Assembly: GCA_900751755.1 (NCBI GenBank)
Contig: CAADSP010000031.1
Coordinates: 1 to 8,698, forward strand
Length of the DNA: 8,698 nt
DNA from: an uncultured Collinsella sp.
GTDB lineage: Bacteria; Actinomycetota; Coriobacteriia; Coriobacteriales; Coriobacteriaceae
Direction of reading: 5' to 3'
Below are positions 1 to 6,149 of the stretch, piece after piece (the first letter of the stretch is position 1; each line of letters begins with the position of its first letter). The notes beneath the pieces are model-generated. The model was not told the origin of the DNA. It saw only the letters and a list, made by a program, of their open reading frames with translations, and did no database searches. Made by a program: the position numbers and the translations under genes.

Positions 1-459
1 ATCGAAGCGCGTATAGCGGACGGTCTTGCGGGCACCGCCCTTGGCCTCCTTAGCGTCGAGCTTGATATCGACGACCACGTTGGCGCCGTTCTCGGGATTA
101 TAGGCAGCCTGCCCGCGACGCGGCTGGCCCCAGGCGCCACCAAAGGGAAAGCCGCCCTCAAAGGGATTGCCATAGCCTGCGCTGCCGGCGTAGCCGCCGC
201 CATAGGGCGAAGCCGTAGGAGCGCCGGCGAAGGGGTTGCCCGAGCGCATGGCGTCGTAGCGCGCACGCTTCTGCTCGTCCGAAAGCACGGCGTAGGCCTC
301 GGAAACCTCTTTAAACTTTTCCTCGGCATCAGGTTCTTTGTTGACGTCCGGATGGAGCTTGCGGGCCTTTTGCTGGAAGGCCTTCTGTATATCACGCGAG
401 GTGGCGTCCTTGGAGACACCCAAAATCTCGTAGTAATCTTTTTCGTTCATCGTCGCCAT
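1..459 (-). CDS. dnaJ: DnaJ co-chaperone, N-terminal 153 residues (cut by window edge)
   Basis: Hsp40 co-chaperone that stimulates the ATPase of Hsp70 (DnaK) through its J domain and delivers unfolded clients in the cytoplasm. The visible part has a J domain at about residues 7-72, starting EKDYYEILGV, with the diagnostic HPD at 36-38 and the usual helix IV region ending YDAMRSG. A Gly/Phe-rich linker follows (about 74-113), with two GNPF repeats (75 and 98). From about residue 126 the first beta-strands of the client-binding domain appear (GANVVVDIKL). The frame is open to base 1, so whether a CxxCxGxG zinc finger follows cannot be seen. The ATG at 459 is chosen because AGGAGG lies 9 bases upstream. 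A second in-frame ATG at 450 is possible but badly spaced. It lies 58 bases after hemW, which in actinobacteria is usually followed by hrcA and dnaJ2. It is therefore probably the dnaJ2-type gene (inference). Confidence 0.93.
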   Translation of the reverse strand, partial: MATMNEKDYYEILGVSKDATSRDIQKAFQQKARKLHPDVNKEPDAEEKFKEVSEAYAVLSDEQKRARYDAMRSGNPFAGAPTASPYGGGYAGSAGYGNPFEGGFPFGGAWGQPRRGQAAYNPENGANVVVDIKLDAKEAKGGARKTVRYTRFD

Positions 460-468
460 GCGCGGCAA

Positions 469-485
469 CCTCCTGCTCACAGCAG
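469..485 (-). promoter_or_regulatory. dnaJ Shine-Dalgarno with overlapping small hairpin
   Basis: Read on the minus strand, AGGAGG (469-474) stands 9 bases before the dnaJ ATG and fixes its start. Directly upstream is the perfect inverted repeat CTGCT-GTG-AGCAG (473-485), whose 3' arm shares two bases with the Shine-Dalgarno sequence. The ribosome binding site is clear. A regulatory role for the hairpin is only a guess. Confidence 0.7.
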
Positions 486-501
486 CGTATATATTGCGGT
501 A

Positions 502-516
502 ATTCTACCCGAGCGG
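502..516 (-). promoter_or_regulatory. Candidate dnaJ promoter (-10 TAGAAT after CCGCTCGGG)
   Basis: The minus strand reads CCGCTCGGGTAGAAT, with a TANNNT-type -10 box (502-507). Transcription would start about 7 bases further on, giving a leader of about 35 bases that contains the Shine-Dalgarno sequence. I see no convincing -35 box at 16-18 bases. The 11 bases CCGCTCGGGTA recur unchanged before lepA (4624-4634), which strengthens both calls. No CIRCE or HAIR operator is visible in the gap. Confidence 0.45.
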
Positions 517-517
517 C

Positions 518-1750
518 CTAAGCTAGACCCCAAAACAGCTCGAACAGCACATTTCCATCGAGCCAGCCCAAGTGGGTGGGCGCTAAACGGGCGTGGGCAC
601 GACCTGCGATAACGTCTTTCGAGGCGACGCACCCCGCATGCCCCTCGACATAATCGGGCACCCAAGTGGCAAGACCCAACTCGAGCGCACGGTCGCAGGC
701 CGCCACCAGCTCGTCTGCAGCGATCACGCTTGCCGAGCGAACCAACAGATCGGGCCCAATGCCACGCGTCATGCGGCAGGCGAGCATCAAATCCTCGGCC
801 GCAGCCTCGCGCTGCGACAGATACTCGGCATCAAACGTCGTCGCGGCGTCGTCGCGTTGCACCAAGCGCACGCGATACGCATCGCAGCGAGCAGGCACGT
901 CGGGAAACAGCCCGGCCAAGCGATCGAAATCCTCGGCGTCGAGCATGCCGGCAGCAGAGCGACCCAAGCCCAGATAGCCCTGTCCGGTCCAATAGGCAAT
1001 GTTGTGGGCACACTCATGTCCGTCGAGCGCGTAGCTTGCCACCTCATACGGGTGATAGCCGGCCGCACCCAGGCACTCACGCGCCGCGTCCATGCACGCA
1101 GCCTGAAAATCCTCGTCGGGCTCGAGCGACTCGTCGCGACACGCCATGTGGTAGAGCGGCGTGCCCTCCTCGAGCGTGAGCGGGTACACCGACACATGAT
1201 GCGGCGCCGCCGCCAGCACGCCATCGAGCGTGCGTTGCCAGCTTACGGCGGTCTGCCCGGGAAGTCCGCACATCAGGTCGCAGGACACATCGAGCCCAGC
1301 GTCCTTAACCGTCGTGATGGCAGCGAGCGCCCGATCGGCATCGTGAATACGGCCAATCGCAGCAAGCTCGGCGTTGTCAAGGGTTTGAACTCCCAGAGAG
1401 ACGCGTGTGACACCGACCTTGGCAAGCGCAGTGGCAAGCCCGGCGGTCAACGACTCGGGATTGGCCTCGCAGGTAAACTCAACGGGCTTGCACCACATGC
1501 AAATACGCCGGGCAAGCTCCACCAGACGCTCTCCTGCCAGCGACGGCGTACCGCCGCCAACATAGACGGTGCGGACCTGCGCAAGCGCGCCTGCGTCGCC
1601 AAAGGCATCGAGGCGCGCATACAGTTGCTCAAAATAGACATCGAGCGCAGCACTCAGGTCGCACGAAGCAAAACTGCGTGAGTCAAAGTCGCAGTATCGG
1701 CACTTTTGGGCGCAAAACGGCACGTGGACGTACAGCGCGGTAACGGCCAC
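518..1750 (-). CDS. hemW: HemW, radical SAM heme chaperone
   Basis: A 410-residue radical SAM protein of the HemN/HemW family. HemW proteins bind heme and hand it to respiratory or other hemoproteins. They are often mislabelled as oxygen-independent coproporphyrinogen III oxidase. The [4Fe-4S] motif CxxxCxxC is present (Cys13, Cys17, Cys20 in CAQKCRYC), as are GGGTPS (65-70), the EANPES strand (95-100), RVSLGVQT (116-123) and DLMCGLPGQT (158-167). The heme-binding motif HNxxYW that marks HemW is visible as HNIAYW at 249-254, followed by GYLGLGRSAAG. The C-terminal winged-helix-like part is present (about 315-410). The start is GTG at 1750, supported by GGAGG 7 bases upstream inside the end of dusB. 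Only 2 bases separate it from the dusB stop, so it is the third gene of a lepA-dusB-hemW operon and is probably translationally coupled. Length is normal for the family. Confidence 0.95.
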   Translation of the reverse strand: MAVTALYVHVPFCAQKCRYCDFDSRSFASCDLSAALDVYFEQLYARLDAFGDAGALAQVRTVYVGGGTPSLAGERLVELARRICMWCKPVEFTCEANPESLTAGLATALAKVGVTRVSLGVQTLDNAELAAIGRIHDADRALAAITTVKDAGLDVSCDLMCGLPGQTAVSWQRTLDGVLAAAPHHVSVYPLTLEEGTPLYHMACRDESLEPDEDFQAACMDAARECLGAAGYHPYEVASYALDGHECAHNIAYWTGQGYLGLGRSAAGMLDAEDFDRLAGLFPDVPARCDAYRVRLVQRDDAATTFDAEYLSQREAAAEDLMLACRMTRGIGPDLLVRSASVIAADELVAACDRALELGLATWVPDYVEGHAGCVASKDVIAGRAHARLAPTHLGWLDGNVLFELFWGLA

Positions 1751-1752
1751 CG

Positions 1753-2796
1753 TTAGGCCTCCAGCGGATGAGCGGGCACCGACTCGCCGGCGGCAAGCGC
1801 GGCCTCGCAGGCCACCACATCGCGCTCGATATCATCGACCAATGCCATGAACTCCTCGTATGTGGAGCAGCGCACCACCTGCGCGCGCCAGGCGGCGGCA
1901 TGGGGCATGCCCTTAAGATACCAGCTCGCGTACGTGCGGGCACGTGACATAAGCGGCAACAGCTCATGCGTGAGCGTCAGGTGCTCGCGCAGGGCATCCA
2001 GGCGCTCGACCGAGCTACGCACCGGTACTGGCGTGCCATCGAGTGCAAGGGCTCGAGCATCACCGAACACCCAGGGGTTGCCATAGATACCGCGCGCGAT
2101 AAACACGGCACTGGCGCCCGAGTTGCGCAGGCGTTCCGCCGCATCCTCGGCGCAGAACACATCGCCCGAACCGATAACGGGAATCTCGACGGCGTCGGCC
2201 ACCTCATCGACGACCGACCAATCGGCCTGGCCCGTATAGAGCTGCGTGGCACAGCGGCCGTGCACCGCCACCGCAGCTGCCCCTGCCCCCTCGAGCATCT
2301 GGGCAAACGTCGCGGCATTGCGGTCTTCGGCGTAAAAGCCCTTGCGAATCTTCACGGTCACGGGAACATGCGCCGCGCCCACCGCTGCCTCGACAATCTG
2401 CTCGGCCAGGTCGGGCGTACGCATAAGCGCCGAGCCCTCGCCCTTGGTAACGACCTTGCGAGCCGGACAGGCCATGTTGATATCAATCAATGACAGGCGA
2501 TCGCCCACGCGTTCCTCGACGGCAGCGACGGCACCCGCAAACTGATCGGGCTTGGAACCAAAGAGCTGCACGCAGATCTGCTGCTCCTCGTCGGCCGGCA
2601 ACACCAGGCGCCACGTCTTGTTGCTGGCATAGGCAAGGCCCGCAACGCTCACCATCTCGCTGTAGGCAAGGTTGGCACCGCGGCGGCGACACATGATGCG
2701 ATAGGCGGGGGCGGTTACGCCCGCCATGGGAGCCATAAGGAACGGCTGCTCGGCATAGGCGCCCAGCAGACGCTTGCTGTATTCAGAAAGCGCCAT
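1753..2796 (-). CDS. dusB: tRNA-dihydrouridine synthase, DusB-like
   Basis: A 347-residue FMN-dependent enzyme that reduces specific uridines in the tRNA D-loop to dihydrouridine using NADPH, in the cytoplasm. It has a TIM-barrel N-terminal part with MAPMAGVT (21-28, FMN site). The catalytic cysteine is Cys110 in NMACPARKV, followed by GSALM. Lys149 lies in VTVKIRKGF, HGR at 179-181, GSGDV at 209-213 and ARGIYGNPW at 234-242 (FMN phosphate region). The C-terminal helical tRNA-binding domain has the usual R-x-x-WYLKG pattern (about 285-296). HGR is followed by Cys-Ala rather than the common Thr-Arg or Thr-Ala. The ATG at 2796 lies 4 bases after the lepA stop and has only a weak Shine-Dalgarno sequence, so coupling to lepA is likely. 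The assignment to the DusB/NifR3 branch rests on length and motifs, and the exact target uridine cannot be told from sequence. Confidence 0.92.
   Translation of the reverse strand: MALSEYSKRLLGAYAEQPFLMAPMAGVTAPAYRIMCRRRGANLAYSEMVSVAGLAYASNKTWRLVLPADEEQQICVQLFGSKPDQFAGAVAAVEERVGDRLSLIDINMACPARKVVTKGEGSALMRTPDLAEQIVEAAVGAAHVPVTVKIRKGFYAEDRNAATFAQMLEGAGAAAVAVHGRCATQLYTGQADWSVVDEVADAVEIPVIGSGDVFCAEDAAERLRNSGASAVFIARGIYGNPWVFGDARALALDGTPVPVRSSVERLDALREHLTLTHELLPLMSRARTYASWYLKGMPHAAAWRAQVVRCSTYEEFMALVDDIERDVVACEAALAAGESVPAHPLEA
1758..1762 (-). promoter_or_regulatory. hemW Shine-Dalgarno inside dusB 3' end
   Basis: GGAGG on the minus strand, 7 bases before the GTG at 1750. It lies within the last codons of dusB (Leu-Glu-Ala-stop). 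It decides the non-ATG start of hemW and shows that ribosomes can load independently within the operon. Confidence 0.75.
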
Positions 2797-2800
2797 GGAC

Positions 2801-4612
2801 TTACTCGTCTACCTTTAGGATCGCCATAAAGGCCTCCTGCGGGACCTCGACCGAACCGATGGCCTTCATGCGCTTCTTGCCCTCTTTCTGTTTCTCGAGC
2901 AGCTTGCGCTTTCGCGAGATATCGCCGCCATAGCACTTGGCCAAAACGTCCTTGCGACGCGCCTTGACGGTAGAGCGGGCAATGATCTTGTTGCCGATGG
3001 CGCCCTGAATAGGCACCTCGAACAGCTGGCGCGGGATGATTTCCTTGAGCTTGTCACACAGGCCGCGGGCCAGGCCATAGGCCTTATCCTTGTGCACGAT
3101 AAACGAAAGCGCGTCCACCTCATCGCCCGAAAGCAAAATATCGAGCTTGACGAGTTCGGAGGGACGGTACTCGTTGAACTCGTAGTCGAGCGAGGCATAG
3201 CCCTTGGTGCGACTCTTGAGCTGGTCAAAGAAGTCCAGGATGAGCTCGGCGAGTGGCATGTCAAAGCGCATCTCGACCGATTTGCTCGTGAGATGGATCA
3301 TGTCAGTTGTAATGCCGCGGTGCTCGATAGCGAGCTGCATGACGGCACCCGTATACTCGGGCGGGCAGATAATTTTGGCCTTGAGGTAAGGCTCCTCAAT
3401 GCGCTCGATGCGCGTAGCCTCGGGCAGATCCTGCGGGCTGCGAACATCAATCATCTCGCCGTCGGTCTTATAGACGTGATAGTCCACCGAAGGGCTCGTA
3501 GCAATGAGGTCAAGGTTGAACTCGCGCTCCAGGCGCTCCTTGACGACTTCCATATGCAGCAGGCCTAAGAAGCCCACGCGGAAGCCAAAGCCGAGCGCCA
3601 CCGAGGTCTCGGGCTCCCACACCAACGACGGGTCGTTGACGTGCAGCTTATCGAGAGCGTCGCGCAGGTTCTCGTAATCCTTGTTGTCGATCGGAAACAG
3701 GCCCGTATAGACCATGGGCTTGGCCTCGCGGTAACCGGGAAGCGGCTCGGGGCAGGGATTAGACGCCCACGTGAGGGTATCGCCCACGTGCACGGCCTCA
3801 GGATCCTTCAGACCCGTGACCACGTAGCCGACCTCGCCAACCGTCAGTGCGTCAACCGGGGTCTCGGCAGGACGCTTGACGCCCACGCCGTCGACCAAGA
3901 AGTCACCTTCTGCCTGCATCATGCGCAGGGTATCGCCCTTCTTGATGGAGCCGTCAAAGACGCGGACCGTGGCAACGACGCCGCGGTACTCATCGAAATA
4001 CGAATCCAGGATAAGCGCCTTGAGCGGCGCGTTCGCATCGCCCTTGGGCGGAGAGATCAAAAAGACGATAGACTCCAGCAAATCGTGAATGCCCTCGCCG
4101 GTCTTGCCCGATACGCATACGGCATCGTCGGCAGGGATCGCCAGGTCGTCCTCGATCTCGGTCTTGACCTCGTCGGGGTGTGCCGACGGCAGGTCGATCT
4201 TGTTGATAGCGGGCACGATATCCAAGTTGGCGTTCATGGCGAGCGTCGCGTTGGAGACGGTCTGCGCCTCGACGCCCTGCGTGGCGTCGACGACAAGCAC
4301 CGCACCCTCGCAGGCGGCAAGCGAACGCGAGACCTCGTAGGTAAAGTCCACGTGGCCCGGCGTATCGATCAGGTTGAACTGATACGTCTCACCATCGTCG
4401 GCGTCATAGGACACGCGAACGGCATTAGACTTGATCGTGATGCCGCGCTCGCGCTCGATATCCATGGTGTCGAGCAGCTGCGACTCCATATCGCGCTCGT
4501 CGACGGTATGGGTGAGCTCGAGGATGCGGTCACTGATCGTGGACTTGCCATGGTCGATGTGCGCAACGATCGAGAAGTTGCGGATGTGGGAAATGTCAAT
4601 TGAAGTATTCAT
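2801..4612 (-). CDS. lepA: Translation elongation factor 4 (LepA GTPase)
   Basis: A 603-residue ribosome-associated translational GTPase, structurally like EF-G but with a unique C-terminal domain. It has been linked to back-translocation and to small-subunit assembly. Motifs seen: G1 AHIDHGKST (17-25), G2 RGITI (56-60), G3 DTPGH (83-87), G4 NKID (137-140) and a G5 SGK (168-170; usually SAK). EF-G-like domains II, III and V follow. The LepA-specific C-terminal domain is complete, with GNKIIARSTVKARRKDVLAKCYGGD read in two overlapping conserved stretches, the KQKEGKKRMK basic tail and the end VPQEAFMAILKVDE. The chosen ATG at 4612 gives the standard start MNTSIDISHIRNFSIVAHID and normal length. 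A further in-frame ATG at 4672 lies inside the rpsT terminator and is rejected. No Shine-Dalgarno sequence precedes 4612, but a -10-like box ends 7 bases before it, which fits a leaderless mRNA. It is the first gene of the operon with dusB and hemW. Confidence 0.97.
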   Translation of the reverse strand: MNTSIDISHIRNFSIVAHIDHGKSTISDRILELTHTVDERDMESQLLDTMDIERERGITIKSNAVRVSYDADDGETYQFNLIDTPGHVDFTYEVSRSLAACEGAVLVVDATQGVEAQTVSNATLAMNANLDIVPAINKIDLPSAHPDEVKTEIEDDLAIPADDAVCVSGKTGEGIHDLLESIVFLISPPKGDANAPLKALILDSYFDEYRGVVATVRVFDGSIKKGDTLRMMQAEGDFLVDGVGVKRPAETPVDALTVGEVGYVVTGLKDPEAVHVGDTLTWASNPCPEPLPGYREAKPMVYTGLFPIDNKDYENLRDALDKLHVNDPSLVWEPETSVALGFGFRVGFLGLLHMEVVKERLEREFNLDLIATSPSVDYHVYKTDGEMIDVRSPQDLPEATRIERIEEPYLKAKIICPPEYTGAVMQLAIEHRGITTDMIHLTSKSVEMRFDMPLAELILDFFDQLKSRTKGYASLDYEFNEYRPSELVKLDILLSGDEVDALSFIVHKDKAYGLARGLCDKLKEIIPRQLFEVPIQGAIGNKIIARSTVKARRKDVLAKCYGGDISRKRKLLEKQKEGKKRMKAIGSVEVPQEAFMAILKVDE

Positions 4613-4619
4613 GCGGACT

Positions 4620-4634
4620 ATCTTACCCGAGCGG
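4620..4634 (-). promoter_or_regulatory. Candidate lepA promoter (-10 TAAGAT, leaderless)
   Basis: The minus strand reads CCGCTCGGGTAAGAT and then AGTCCGC directly before the lepA ATG. A TANNNT box 7 bases before the start codon puts the expected transcription start at or next to the A of ATG. No ribosome binding site is present. It sits just downstream of the rpsT terminator, where lepA would need its own promoter. No clear -35 box is seen. The first 11 bases are identical to those before dnaJ (506-516). Confidence 0.5.
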
Positions 4635-4637
4635 TAC

Positions 4638-4674
4638 AAAAAATGGAGCCTGTTCCATAAAACAGGCTCCATTT
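4638..4674 (-). terminator. Intrinsic terminator of rpsT
   Basis: A perfect 14-base-pair inverted repeat (4641-4654 with 4661-4674; core GGAGCCTGTT / AACAGGCTCC) with a 6-base loop. On the minus strand it is followed by a run of six T (4638-4643, partly in the stem). It lies 34 bases after the rpsT stop and before lepA. On the plus strand it lacks a T-run after the stem, so it acts mainly on minus-strand transcripts. Confidence 0.93.
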
Positions 4675-4708
4675 ATGCGCGTAATCTGTGTGGTGTGAAA
4701 TTTACAAC

Positions 4709-4975
4709 TTAGGCGTTGATGCTGTTCACGAGCTTGGCAAGACCGGACTTGCGGTTGGAAGCCTGGTTCTTGTGGATAACATGCTTGGCGGCAGCCATGT
4801 CGAGACGCTTGGTGACGGTCTTGAGGGCAGCCTGGGCCTTCTCGGCGTCGCCCTCGGCGACGGCGGACTGGACGTGCTTGGTCAGCGTCTTGAGCTCGGA
4901 CTTGACAGCCTTGTTACGCATGCGAGCTGCCTCATTGGTGCGGATACGCTTCTTCTGAGACTTGATGTTTGCCAC
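4709..4975 (-). CDS. rpsT: 30S ribosomal protein S20
   Basis: An 88-residue basic protein of the small ribosomal subunit that binds 16S rRNA early in assembly. It starts (V/M)ANIKSQKKRIRTNEAARMRN, the typical S20 N-terminus rich in Lys and Arg. It continues as a long helical protein with the conserved H-KNQASNRKSGLAKLVN C-terminal region, at normal family length. The start is GTG at 4975, supported by AAAGGA 9 bases upstream. An upstream ATG at 5044 would add 23 residues that S20 lacks, and is rejected. It is a single-gene transcription unit, with its own promoter (5051-5059) and a strong terminator (4638-4674). In E. coli S20 also uses a non-ATG start, and this takes part in autoregulation. 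Whether that holds here is inference. Confidence 0.97.
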   Translation of the reverse strand: MANIKSQKKRIRTNEAARMRNKAVKSELKTLTKHVQSAVAEGDAEKAQAALKTVTKRLDMAAAKHVIHKNQASNRKSGLAKLVNSINA

Positions 4976-4980
4976 TTCTG

Positions 4981-5000
4981 GAGTTCCTTTCGAGTTCCTT
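4981..5000 (-). repeat. Doubled Shine-Dalgarno-like repeat before rpsT
   Basis: The minus strand carries AAGGAACTC twice (4992-5000 and 4981-4989), separated by two bases. The proximal copy, AAAGGA, is correctly spaced (9 bases) from the GTG start. The distal copy is 20 bases from it and could act as a standby site or be a chance duplication. Confidence 0.6.
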
Positions 5001-5002
5001 GC

Positions 5003-5040
5003 AAAAAATGTATGACACCTCTGAGACACGGTGAGGTCAT
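5003..5040 (-). promoter_or_regulatory. rpsT leader hairpin followed by U-run
   Basis: In the presumed rpsT leader, ATGAC-CTC and GAG-GT-GTCAT (5012-5040) can pair as an eight-base-pair stem with a two-base bulge and an 11-base loop. Three bases later comes TTTTTT (5003-5008), and then the ribosome binding site. This looks like a weak attenuator or a protein-binding leader. The stem is short and bulged, so function is uncertain. Confidence 0.35.
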
Positions 5041-5050
5041 GCAAGCGCCT

Positions 5051-5059
5051 ACTATAGCA
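5051..5059 (-). promoter_or_regulatory. rpsT extended -10 promoter
   Basis: TGCTATAGT on the minus strand is an extended -10 element (TGn plus TATAGT) in the gap between holA and rpsT. Expected transcription start is near 5044, giving a leader of about 68 bases. The hexamer at a 17-base spacing (TATCCC) is a poor -35. A perfect TTGACA at 5089-5094 is too far away (32 bases) to pair with it. Confidence 0.6.
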
Positions 5060-5108
5060 CGCTCCCCCTCAAAGGGATAGAACGAATTTGTCAAATAGGC
5101 AGGTATCA

Positions 5109-6071
5109 TCACGATTTTCTCAAGATGTTCGTAATCCAGAGCAAAAGCGCGGTCTCCGAATCGGCAGAACCCTTCAGTGCGAGCTCCACATCGACCGCGC
5201 CCTCGAGCGCAGCGACAAGCTCCGCCATCGAAAAGCGGCGTGCCCAGGTCAGGTGATTTTTGACCTGCCAGGCCTGAAGCTTGAGTGTCGCGGCGAGCTC
5301 AAGCCCCTGCCCACGAGAGTCGAGCGCCTTGGCGACGATCAACTCGCGGATGCGACCGCATAGCAGCGTGTAGGTCCACACATAGCTCTTGGCGGGCAGC
5401 AGCCCAAAGAGCTCAAGCGAGCGGCGCATATCGCGGGCCGAGACGGCATTGAGGAAGTCCCAGGGCTGAACTTCGGCCGTGCGCACGATCCAGCGCTCCA
5501 CATCGGCAAGCTCAATTTGCGGCGCCTCGACCATCTGGGCAAGCTTGGCCAAGTCGTTATCGAGCATGCGGGTGTTCTCGCCCGAGCGCGAGACGAGCTC
5601 CTCGGCAGCAGCCGTCGAGATGGACTTACCGCGCTGCGTCGCCATCTGCTGAACGCGGCGCGGCAGTTCCCAGCGCTTGGTACCCGAACAATCGACGATA
5701 GCCTTCTTGTCGATCTTGGCGATTGCCTTATACAGGCGCGTATTCTTGGCAAGTGAGTCGGCAATAATGAGACAGACCGTCGTGGGGCTGGGACTTGCGA
5801 GGTACTCGACAAGCGGTTCCGAGACCGCCTTGGCAAGCTTGGAGCAGCCGTCGAGGATCACCAGGCGAAACTCGCTGCCCATGGGAAAGGTATTGAGCGA
5901 GCCGATGATCGACTCGATATCGGGATCTTTCGTCATGTCGCGTTCATCGAGGTTGAACTCAACCATACCCGACTTTTCCAAGCGAGCTTTCATACGCGAG
6001 ACGGCGTGGTCGCGCTTGACCCCATCGGTACCGACGATCAGATATGCCGGCAGCAGACCGGTTTCGGACAT
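5109..6071 (-). CDS. holA: DNA polymerase III, delta subunit
   Basis: A 320-residue clamp-loader subunit that opens the beta sliding clamp during replication. The N-terminal AAA+-like domain begins MSETGLLPAYLIVGTDGVKR and includes the strand FRLVILDGCSKL and later VCLIIADSLAKNTRLYKAI. The middle lid domain has SGENTRMLDNDLAKLAQMV, the typical delta pattern near the domain II helices. The C-terminal collar domain ends with the helical pattern VDVELALKGS..ETALLLWITNIL. As usual for delta, no Walker A motif is seen. The ATG at 6071 is chosen over in-frame ATGs at 6131 and 6113 because GGGGAG lies 4-5 bases upstream, the family N-terminus fits, and the longer starts lie in or upstream of a promoter -10 box. 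Length is close to the family norm. It lies 78 bases after comEC, as in many Gram-positives. Confidence 0.93.
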   Translation of the reverse strand: MSETGLLPAYLIVGTDGVKRDHAVSRMKARLEKSGMVEFNLDERDMTKDPDIESIIGSLNTFPMGSEFRLVILDGCSKLAKAVSEPLVEYLASPSPTTVCLIIADSLAKNTRLYKAIAKIDKKAIVDCSGTKRWELPRRVQQMATQRGKSISTAAAEELVSRSGENTRMLDNDLAKLAQMVEAPQIELADVERWIVRTAEVQPWDFLNAVSARDMRRSLELFGLLPAKSYVWTYTLLCGRIRELIVAKALDSRGQGLELAATLKLQAWQVKNHLTWARRFSMAELVAALEGAVDVELALKGSADSETALLLWITNILRKS

Positions 6072-6111
6072 TGCGCTCCCCTCTCGCACACACTCGAATT
6101 CGTACCGTGCC

Positions 6112-6141
6112 ATTTTAGCCCAGGGGTCCACCGCGCGCCAA
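6112..6141 (-). promoter_or_regulatory. Candidate holA promoter (TTGGCG-N18-TAAAAT)
   Basis: On the minus strand TTGGCG (6136-6141), an 18-base spacer and TAAAAT (6112-6117) lie between comEC and holA. The transcription start would fall near 6105, leaving a leader of about 34 bases that contains the GGGGAG ribosome binding site at 6076-6081. It suggests that holA can be expressed without the competence genes upstream. Confidence 0.5.
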
Positions 6142-6149
6142 CGATGTCA

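Noticed and set aside
593..1681. A 362-codon open frame on the plus strand opposite hemW
   Set aside because: Its product is basic, low in recognisable motifs and wholly antisense to a clear HemW gene. Long antisense frames are a usual result of GC-rich codon use.
1966..2493. Plus-strand open frame opposite dusB
   Set aside because: It is a shadow of the dusB codons and shows no family features.
3641..4603. A 320-codon open frame on the plus strand opposite lepA
   Set aside because: It is antisense to the LepA GTPase domain, with no known motif and no ribosome binding site of note.
4613..4672. Longer lepA starting at ATG 4672
   Set aside because: The extra 20 codons run through the rpsT terminator hairpin and are absent from LepA proteins. 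ATG 4612 gives the normal N-terminus.
4976..5044. Longer rpsT starting at ATG 5044
   Set aside because: The 23 extra residues do not occur in S20. GTG 4975 has a well-spaced AAAGGA.
5051..5094. TTGACA and TATAGT as one promoter
   Set aside because: The spacer is 32 bases, about twice what the housekeeping sigma factor accepts.
6072..6131. Longer holA starting at ATG 6131 or 6113
   Set aside because: Neither has a ribosome binding site, the ATG at 6113 overlaps the -10 box TAAAAT, and the delta family begins near the LLPAYLIVG strand.
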